Source: Plecoglossus altivelis (lineage: Eukaryota > Chordata > Actinopteri > Osmeriformes > Plecoglossidae). Taken from it: a stretch of DNA of 64,000 bases. The notes under the pieces were generated by a model. That model ran no database searches. It saw only the letters and a list, made by a program, of their open reading frames with translations, and was not told the origin of the DNA. Made by a program: the position numbers and the translations under genes. Location: contig BROE01000013.1 of the NCBI GenBank assembly GCA_036571765.1, positions 9,812,857 through 9,876,856 on the forward strand. Reading direction: 5' to 3'. The first letter of the stretch is position 1. Every line of letters begins with the position of its first letter. Shown piece after piece: positions 46,576 through 55,300 of the stretch.

Positions 46576-47811
46576 CTGAAGAGGGGGGCTGTAGATGGAC
46601 TAAGATTTTTACTCTTTGACTTGGCTTCTGTTATACATCTTATGTTGTTGGAGATGTTGAATATCTACTTCATTTTTCTTTCAGCTTTTTGTATTATTTT
46701 GGAAAATGTAGCAATATTGTCCCATGCTTCGGTAAATGCAAATGCTTGATATTTTATGCTACTGCAATCTTTATTCCCTTTAATTAGGGGGGTTTATTTC
46801 ATGCTTCAGTGTCATGTACCTTTACGTATTGCAAACTAAAGTATTTCAAACCTATGATCCTTTTCAATTTTTTAGTTCCAGCGACGAAAAGGTCAATCTA
46901 AGATCGCTGAAAATTTAATTTTAAAATAAAATCTCTATTAAAACTGACAGTGTCTTTAAAATGTATATCTGAGGTACTTTGATCCTTGCACCTGTAACTT
47001 TATTCATTGACTAGAAATGTTGGATTAAGGAGGAACTGCTGTTATTGAATGTATGTGGGGCCTTGATGAAGTTATTATTCAGTTTATTTTAATGAATATG
47101 CATAAAGAATATTTTTTTAAGAAGGCTTTTACATTATGTGCACTTTGCTTCATATTTCAGTCTGCATGTGAACAAGTTTATTTTGAATGGTTTCAGATTG
47201 TGGGACATATATTACCCTATTGGAAATACCTTATTGATGCTGAAAGGATATTTTTGTATGCAAGTAAAATCATTTTGAAATTGTTTTAAAACCAAGTCTT
47301 TTTTTGTTTGACCCACCTACCTTTTGAGGTCAATGAAAATATACGTAGGCCTATTTGTCAAGTACAACTCACGCTTTTCTTTTCTGTGTCAACTGTTAGT
47401 ATACCCAGACATGTAAATTGGTGAAATGATGATCAAATAAATGTTCCTTAATTGGAATTGGGGTATTAAACATAAATTGTATCAATGGGCTACATGTTTT
47501 AAATACTTGCATTCAAAGTCATCTCAGATTGAGTGAGTTTGTATCGAGACCAACTTAGAATGTCATATGGTGAACTTAACTGCTCAATAAGTTTTCAAAT
47601 ATACAACAAGCACGACTTGTGCTCTAAGTAGAGCGTATTCGATTTAATTGTTTTAGTTATCCATATATCCAGCATAATTAAACTTAAGCGCCAAAAGTAT
47701 TCCATAGCAACCGACTTTTTGTTGTAGTTACTAAACACACCGATCTGTCTGCCTGCAAGTGTTACTGTAATCAAAACAAGATTGCTACCAAGCTAATGTT
47801 TACTTGTTAAA
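46405..47811. other. pygo1 3'UTR and pygo1-dnaaf4 intergenic region
   Basis: The 3'UTR probably ends after AATAAA at 46925-46930; another AATAAA lies at about 47437. The remainder is AT-rich, with no supported ORF. The dnaaf4 X-box-like site is at 47698-47711. Confidence 0.6.
47698..47711. promoter_or_regulatory. dnaaf4: RFX X-box-like site upstream of dnaaf4
   Basis: TATTCC-AT-AGCAAC compared with the X-box consensus GTNRCC-N(0-3)-RGYAAC: the right half is perfect and the left half is partial. It lies 101 bp before the dnaaf4 ATG. RFX factors drive motile-cilium genes (established). Confidence 0.5.
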
Positions 47812-50010
47812 ATGCCTTTAATCGTCAAAGACTACTTATGGACACAGACAGAATCGATGGTTTACATAAATGTACCACTAAAAGGAGTGAAAGCTGGGAA
47901 AGTAGACATATTTTCCACTGACGAATACCTAAAGGTAAGGTTGGAGAGCCATAGCCAGCTAGCTGTAGCGCTAACTTCTGGAAGTAGTCTTTAACTGGCT
48001 GATAAATGAATTGCCTGTATTTGCAGGTGCATTTCCCCCCGTTTCTGTTCGAGGCCTTCCTCTGTGAGCCTATAAATGACGAAAAAAGCTCAGCAAAAAT
48101 TGGAAATGGAGTTGTAGTTTTCACATTGCAGAAAAAAACTGAGAGATTGTGGGAGAACCTCACCAGGGACAATGGTAAGCAATTCTGTAAATTATAAACA
48201 TTTACTGACAATTATTATGATTACAAGCAACTTCTGCACATAGCACCCGGTATCTGAGCATATATGTTTTTTTATGTATATCTTTGTGCCAGATGACAAA
48301 CAGACATTGAGGGAGATCAGGGAAATGGCACAGTTGAAAGTTCAAGAAAAACTGGCTGCTGATTCCAAAGCGAGGGCAGTAAAAACACAAGAGGAAAGAA
48401 AGTATGCTTTGGAGACTATGATGAAGGTGAGTCATTGACATTGCATCTTCTATCACATCATCTGTTATAGCATTTAGTGACTTTATCCTGAAGAGCCTGT
48501 TGGTTGATGCTTCTTCACTCAGCTTGAGGAAGAGGAAAGGGCAAAGATCCAGAAGATGAAAGATGATGAACGTGAGAAAGCCACAGCAGAGCTAGAAGTT
48601 TGGAAACAAAAGCACAAGCAAAAAGCTGTGGAGGAAACCAGTTTCAAAAGAACAAACAAAACAGAAATGAACAGACGAACCACTGTAGGAATAGTGCAGG
48701 TCAAGCAAGGTAAATGAAGCTTTCCAAGAGTATCATCACGTTATACCGTCAGCAGAAAGGGTTTGCGTGACGTCATGTTCATATGTCCTCTCATATAGAT
48801 GGGAAAGATGCTTATCAAACAAACAAGAAGAAATTTGCAAAAGATTTGCCTTCCCCAAGAACTACAGGCACCATAAAAATCACTTTCACCCCTCGAGTAT
48901 TCCCTACCGCTCTGAGGGAATCCAGAGTTCCAGAAGAGGAACAGGTGCAATAGCTTTTACAATATGTTCTATTTTCAAATGTGTTTTATTGTGTTTTTCC
49001 CATGTTATTGTATCTGTTGAAATGTGTGTTTTGAGAGTAGTGGCTAGAGAAGCAGGCTGAGGCCAGGCGAGTGCTCAGCGCTGATCTGGCAGAGCTCAAG
49101 GACCTAACAGACGAGGAGAAGAACCCTGACTGGCTTAAGGAGAAAGGAGAGTATGTAGTGTACGCTACTAACACAGATAACCTTTACAAGTTCAACACCT
49201 TTTTCTCAACATAGAAAAATGCTCTTTGTTTTTTAGCAAATTATTCGCTACTGGAAACCACCAGGCTGCAGTCAATGCCTACAACCTGGCCATCCAGCTA
49301 AACCCGCGCATCCCTGCTTTGTTCTCCAATCGTGCTGCTTGTCACCTGAAGCTTAGAAACCTGCACAAAGCAATTGAGGATTCATCTAAGGTCAATAAGG
49401 ATATATTGTACATCTTCCAAATTGAGTGTGAGATATACACAAAAAAAAAATCACAAAGTAAATTATTTGTATTATTTATGATATATTATGGTCGTAATGA
49501 GGTACATATTCCTAGAAACACTGTGTGATGCATCCCCTCCACACTCATTCTGCAGGCTCTTGATCTGCTGACGCCCCCAGTGGAGGACAACGCAGCCGCC
49601 AGGCTGAAGGCCCATGTCAGGCGGGGCTCAGCCTTCTGTGAGCTGGAGCTCTATGCAGAGGGTCTGTCACAAAAGATCCTGTCTCCTGATTACTGCATTC
49701 TCCTTCTAAACTTCTATCATTGGCTTCAGATATCACTGAACGTGAACACATGATGGCAAAACAGACTGAATTTCCCTTATAAATATCCTAGCACTGTACC
49801 GCCCTCTACTGGTGGAAGTAAAAACGAAAACGTCAGAAAATGTTGCAACCCATTTGAAATGCTTCCCAGCTGATGTTCTCTTCAAATCCTCATGCAGGTC
49901 TTCTGGATTACCAGGCAGCTTTGAAGATTCACCCTCACAACGAAGCTCTTTTAGCAGATACAGATCAGATCAGACAGGTTATTCAAGGTACTGCCCTCCA
50001 CACTGGGTAG
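47812..50010 (+). CDS. dnaaf4: Dynein axonemal assembly factor 4 (DYX1C1)
   Basis: Cytoplasmic co-chaperone needed for preassembly of ciliary dynein arms. Nine coding exons: 47812-47934, 48027-48174, 48293-48426, 48523-48709, 48799-48944, 49041-49150, 49237-49390, 49556-49661, 49898-50010; phases agree and give 406 aa (human 420). The N-terminus is a CS/p23-like domain (VPLKGVKAGKVDIFSTDEYL, FPPFLFEAFLCEPI). A charged coiled-coil follows (LEEEERAKIQKMKDDEREKA). Then comes the conserved TGTIKITFTPRVFPTALRES. The C-terminus is a TPR region (FATGNHQAAVNAYNLAIQLN, AACHLKLRNLHKAIEDSSKA). The last exon ends by reading through a potential donor into VIQGTALHTG and a stop, like human VIQGTELKS. The 3' end converges on pierce2. 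Confidence 0.95.
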
Positions 50011-50292
50011 AGAAACCCACACATCTATTGTTGGAAATGCTGATTGTATTTTATATCTAGATACAAGTTACATATACAATATGTATTGTGGAGTAATACA
50101 TTTATTACACAGTGAAATTATTACAGTTTTCAGTTAAATTGTGTGTATATATAGAAAATATAGCACAAATAAAATGGTCTACTTTTACTTTTTAATATTA
50201 TGCTACAAAGTGTCATTCATGGGTGAAAAGTCACACGTCTTACCAACATCACTACAGTGACATATCAGATAGTGTGCTGCTAATAAAGGCAA
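50011..50292. other. overlapping 3' ends of dnaaf4 (+) and pierce2 (-)
   Basis: The dnaaf4 polyadenylation signal AATAAA is at 50168-50173. The only minus-strand AATAAA in the interval is at 50106-50101 (TTTATT on plus). If both are used, the two 3'UTRs overlap by about 100 bp. Confidence 0.55.
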
Positions 50293-50595
50293 TCACACTC
50301 GACTTCGGTCCAAACTTGTATTGAAGGAGTTGTCCCGGTACATGCCACATTTACCAAGTTCCTTTGAGAATCTCTGAGACATAGGATGGTAGGTGCAGGG
50401 TGATGTTTCAAATGTAGGAGCAATAACACCATAGTCATTCGAAGTGGTCCTGTAAAGAGGGCTTTGAGGTTTTGCCCATGGCACACTAGACGTTTCTGTT
50501 GTCCCTGGGGTCATTGTACATGAGAAGACGGGATTTCCTGGATTTGCGGGTGCCAGGTTTCGTTGCTGCTGCTGTTGCCCATCGCAGGCTGACAT
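50293..50595 (-). CDS. pierce2: Piercer of microtubule wall 2 (C15orf65 homologue)
   Basis: Small microtubule inner protein of motile-cilium doublets, implicated with PIERCE1 in outer-dynein-arm docking (known for the family). The coding part is one exon: ATG at 50595-50593, TGA at 50295-50293, 100 aa. It follows an acceptor (TTGTACTTCAG) about 23 bp upstream, so a non-coding first exon lies further right. Matches to human C15orf65: NPGNPVFSC, then KPQxxxYRTTSNDYG, PCTYHP, and the ending FNTSLDRSRV (human LNTAPDRTRT). The N-terminus is not conserved and carries a Gln run. Human C15orf65 lies at the same place and relative orientation. The protein is slightly shorter than human (about 120 aa). 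Confidence 0.88.
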   Translation of the reverse strand: MSACDGQQQQQRNLAPANPGNPVFSCTMTPGTTETSSVPWAKPQSPLYRTTSNDYGVIAPTFETSPCTYHPMSQRFSKELGKCGMYRDNSFNTSLDRSRV

Positions 50596-50790
50596 CTCTC
50601 CGGCTGATGCAAGTCCCCTGAAGTACAAAGACGTCGTAAATAGTTCATAATTAATACAATAATACAAATCATTTCCCAAAAATGTGTAATATTGCTTACA
50701 GAAAATGTAATATCTACCTTGCTAGATGTTACACTGAAATATGAGAACCTGGGAAAGAAGTTACACGAGACAGAGTTGATCTTTGTTTTG

Positions 50791-50804
50791 GTTACCTTAG
50801 CGAC
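50791..50804. promoter_or_regulatory. pierce2: RFX X-box-like site upstream of pierce2
   Basis: GTTACC-TT-AGCGAC differs from the palindromic X-box consensus GTNRCC-N(0-3)-RGYAAC at one base. It lies about 200 bp upstream of the pierce2 start codon, just outside the left arm of the inverted repeat. Confidence 0.6.
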
Positions 50805-50808
50805 CGTC

Positions 50809-51485
50809 GCACCGAAACTGACCCATCAGAAACTGTGACCGCAGACCGCGCTGCTGCACATAGTCTATCCGTGCGTGGTAGACAATTGAGGGCGAAGAAG
50901 AGCCTCTACGCAAACTGCGTAAACATGAACGCGTTAAATCCACTGGTGCAAGTAGTGTGATTATTCGCGCTTTGTTGTTGCTTCTTCCAAAGGAGAAAGA
51001 GTAATCCGCTGGTATAACAGCCACATAAGGCATAGTAACATGTTTATCGCAAAGTAAATAAAATATATGAATATAATTTTTTCTGAAATGTTGCTAAACA
51101 TATGTTTTAAATAACCACATTTTACCATAAATTGGGAAAATGGTCAGAATATCTAACCCTACTGTAACTGCTCAATAATGGATATCCACGTCAAAATATT
51201 ATTTGGGGTAGCTGTCATCCCTGGACACGTTTTTTTATTTGGAGCCATCACAGAACAAGTACAGAGTTCACCATGTCTGACAGGTAGCAGCCGTCAGAAT
51301 ATGTAACCCCACTTTAACCGCTTCATAAAGGAGTGAAACTTCTAAATATTTCCCCGACTCAGTAATGTATTGACGTTACCGCCGTTTGCGTAGAGGCTCT
51401 TCTTCGCGTCTGCCACTTACAGGTAGACGACGTGCAGTAGCGCCGCCCGCGGTCACAGTTTCTGATAGGTCACAGCTTTCGGTGC
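50809..51485. repeat. inverted repeat with about 105-bp arms between pierce2 and ccpg1
   Basis: The left arm 50809-50917 (GCACCGAAACTGACCCATCA ... AGAGCCTCTACGCAAAC) is matched in reverse complement by 51384-51485. Shared blocks include ATCAGAAACTGTGACCGC and GCGAAGAAGAGCCTCTACGC. The spacer is about 465 bp. Inside it a roughly 50-bp direct repeat occurs at 51142-51195 and 51292-51345 (GTCAGAATATSTAACCC, CTGYAACTGCT-like). No target-site duplication was visible. It may be a foldback MITE or a duplicated promoter module. Confidence 0.85.
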
Positions 51486-51600
51486 AATACCGGAAGTAAA
51501 AAAATAAATAACTCGCGCCTCCCTTTGGTGGTGTGGTTTGTTGTTGTTGTTACTAGCTAGTTACACGCCACAGAAGAAGGGCGGCACTATAACTGCAGTA
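51486..51600 (+). promoter_or_regulatory. ccpg1: ccpg1 promoter region with an ETS-type site
   Basis: CCGGAAGT at 51490-51497 is a consensus ETS/GABPA core, common in TATA-less promoters close to the TSS. No TATA box is seen. The ccpg1 first exon is non-coding and its exact limits are unknown; coding starts after an acceptor at 52302. Confidence 0.45.
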
Positions 51601-52338
51601 TCAAAGAGTAGCTTACTTTAGTGATTTATCATTTCTCATTTGGAAATCGAAGAGCATATCTGGTAATTATACTAACGAACAGACGATGCCGTTAGTTTTG
51701 AAGTAAATAATTATTTAAACTTGCCTGTCTGGAGTCTATGTAGCTAACAATTGGGTGAAGCCATCTTTTGTAAAATAATAGCATGTCCTTTTTTGATCGA
51801 GGGTAGAATGTGTTATTTTGGCTAACTGGCTGGCTGACATCATGTCACAATCATGTCGTTTTTCTATTGCAATAGATGCATGACAACAGCCGGGCAAAGA
51901 CGGTCTGTTTAGTAAGTAACGCTAGAGAATATCATCGTTGTCTCTGCAGGAAGAGACTAGTGAGATGAATTTATGTACGGTACACAGCCTGAAAGATTTT
52001 AAGTGAGAATGTAGGCCTGTTTTCGCGAAATTGCTGCCTGTCAAGTGGAATTTTTCAACTGTCTCCAGTTTAGAACATATGTTGGTCTCCATATTAACTA
52101 GAACACAGTACGGTCCATATAAATTATTCCGACAAAGAATGGGGTCAGCATTACATTTCAAAGTGAACACTGGTAGCGGTCCAACGAAAAGTTGTATTGG
52201 CTGTCCTATCTTAGATATTTTCTAAAACATAACAGATCCATTTGGTAACGATAAGCTGTGAATTCAAACGTTTGTGTCATGCTCATTTTAAAACTGTTTC
52301 AGAACAACAAGCCCCCTTTCCAGCCTGGTGGGAGGAGG

Positions 52339-55300
52339 ATGTCTGATAGCTCCAGTGATACAGAGTCCTCCTGTGGTTGGACTATCATTAGTAATGAGGT
52401 GAGATGTAGTTTGGTACCTATCGGTCTTTTATTCAGTCATTCCATCACCCAATTTGGCATTATCAGGAACCTATACCCATCATTATTAATGTTCAAAGTA
52501 GACTCACAGACATGATAAACAATGCAGACATCTAAAGTAGTTAGAAACTGTCACGATACAGAGTTAAAGGCTGTGTTGTGTTTACAAGGGTTCAGATATA
52601 GAGACCCTGGGAACAGAGAATGGGCTGGAATGCGTGGCGGATCTCCCAGAATGCATTGCAGTGCAACAGGACCAGAATGCTTCTTTCTCTGGTAGGAGGA
52701 AGTACCATAAGCCACAGTATAGCTGTAGGGTGCTATCCACAGATTAAGTTATATATATGTTAAAATAATACAATTGTGTCAGTGTTGTCTTACTAAAATG
52801 ACAGCAATGCAATATTATGGTGTTTTGTATAGGGCCTACATATTTAAATGCCAAATCTTTCAGAATTGCAACATTGAGCAGTTTTCCATGTTTTTACAGG
52901 CGAAGGATCTGACAACAGACCTGCGTCACCACATGATACCACCCTGAAGGAAGAAGTCTTAGATGAGACTCTGAGTGCCGCTGAGGTTAGAGGAGACAAC
53001 AACAAACGCATTTCAGCTGTTAGCTTGTGTTTGAATCCCCATGCTGCTATTTTACCATTGTCCCCATGCCAACCATCTGGACCATATCTCCGGCAGGTTG
53101 CGGGTGAGGTGGCGGGGGATGAGCATGTGACCCTCTGCTCCTCCAGCGACCACTCAGACATCGTGACTCTTGGGGATGTGAGGGAGGCAGAACTGGGCCC
53201 CTGGGAGGAGCAGGCTGAGTTGGAAGAGGAAAAAGAGGCCATTGGCGGAGAGGACTCTTACCTGGGGACCTCCTCCAGCAGCCAGTACACCTTCAGCACA
53301 GCAGAGACTAGTAAGACAGCCCTACACACCCCAGCACAGACGCCACCTCAGCACAAACAATAAAACAAACATCAACCACTTCCTCTTTCTCCTCCCTGCT
53401 CTTGAAGCAGGCCTGGTGCTCAGCACCTGGAAGCTTCCACAGAGTCTCTGGGACTTTGGCTGTCATCTGAAAGGCCAGCTGTCTGGCAGCCACGCTCTCT
53501 CAGGTCGTCTCATCCAGAGTGATAGTGTGAATATGATAGCGTGTTTGCCTTGCTCAATACAGCACAGTCCAAGTCCTGATAAGCTGCTCTCAGTTGGGGA
53601 TGTAAACAAGTTTGGCCTCTTTTTAAGAAGTGTTGCAAGCGCCTGGTAATATGTAGAACAAAAATTCTTGTGTGGGTTTTCAGCTTGCTTCGTGTGGCAT
53701 GTGTGCCTTAACAGCTTGTAATCCTCTGAAAGCGAGTCTGTTTTGTACTGCTGTTGGTCTTGCTGTTGAAACAACCAGAGGACATGCCTCTTAACTGTAG
53801 ATGATTGAGGCAGTCAGAGGTCCCCTTCTCCTGGATGTACCCTGTTTAGTAGCTGTGTTTGGGTGTCTGTCAGGCTATGGTGGTTGGGCCAGACCCTGGG
53901 GTCCCTGTGTGTCCCTGCACCCCAAACTAAACCTGATACTTACGACTTGTTTACTTCTCGCCATTTATTGCTTCTATTGCAAAACAGATTTCTTAGTACA
54001 GATCAATATCATTCAGTCTCACGTCATTGACGATAATGAGCAGATTGAAGTTGATGTGGGTGTTTCCAGGCACAGGATCTTGGAATCCCCTAACACTTTG
54101 ACCTAGTGCAAGCACAAGGAACATGACAAACCTTTTTAACAACAGATATTTAATCCAAATAGTTTTGTGTGCAAACCAGGAAAACATGTTTAACCTGCTT
54201 TGGCAATGTTTTGTTTAACTAATTACAACCTCACCCACACAGTTTTACATATGTAATAGTATTACTATAAATAAATATGGGTGTTTTTGTGTGTGCGCAG
54301 TGTTTCCAGTCGAGCAGCCTACAGCAGGAGACTCCAGCAGCAGTGAGGATGAGGCTGTGGATCAGGTGACCCCCCTGGTGAGGAGGCGCAGGGTGAGGAG
54401 GAGCACAGCCAGCTCCACAGCTGAGCCAGAGGAGGAGCAGGAGTCCAGCCACAGTGAGAGAGAGGAGGTTCCTGAGGTGCACCATGAGGAGCAGCAGGAG
54501 CCCCTGCATCCTCCCCCTGCTCCGGGGCATGTCAGCGGGACTCTCAACAAGTGCATCCTGTTGGCCCTGCTCATCGCCATCAGTATGGGCTTTGGACACT
54601 TCTACGGTAAGGTGCTGGTGGGGGAAATAAAATGGCGACCAGGATATTTTTCATCTTTGTTTTGGCCTCCTTCTGTTGATCTAATCTGCTGATCTTGTTC
54701 CTCAGGCCAGTTTGAAGGTACTGTATGCACTGACAGACGGTATTTGTCAACCTGTTTGAACAGTTTACGCCTGTGTTTTGAATAGCATGACCGGCTCTGT
54801 GTGGTGATGCAAATATGGGCATGTGCTACTGCTGCCATGGGATTGACTGTTTAGTACAGTCTCTAGGTGTAGTGGAATGGGAAATATGTGAATGGACTCC
54901 ACCCTTATCAGAGTGTATATGAGTAGACAAACAGCATACTGTGCCCGGACTGTGGTTTTCGTATTTGTGGTAGTCGCCTCTTTGTGTTCTGTGTTTGTAT
55001 GTTACTTGTATCCCTAAAACTCTGGAAACCTATCTTGGGAATTCTGGAATCACAGGGTGTTTCCCAACCTCCCAAATTATGCTCAGTTGTACCATGTTGG
55101 TGAGTCATACAAGGTTGATGATTCATACCAGGTTGTGTTGAAATGTATGAAGCTATTCATGTCTGCATGGGCAGTCATATGGGAACTCAACACAACATGC
55201 ATCGTCATCCCACTACTGCATATGTGTCCTGTACTGCACATGTGCCTGTACTGTATATGTATCCTGTACTGTATATGTATCCTGTACTGTATATGTGTTC

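Noticed and set aside
49984..49990. Donor-like CAAG|GTACTG in the last dnaaf4 exon
   Set aside because: Reading through gives VIQGTALHTG and a stop, matching the human C-terminus VIQGTELKS, so no further exon is needed.
50797..51033. 78-codon minus-strand ORF (MPYVAVIPADYSFSF...)
   Set aside because: It lies upstream of pierce2 and overlaps the left inverted-repeat arm, has no homologue I recognise and does not join the pierce2 coding exon in a convincing way.
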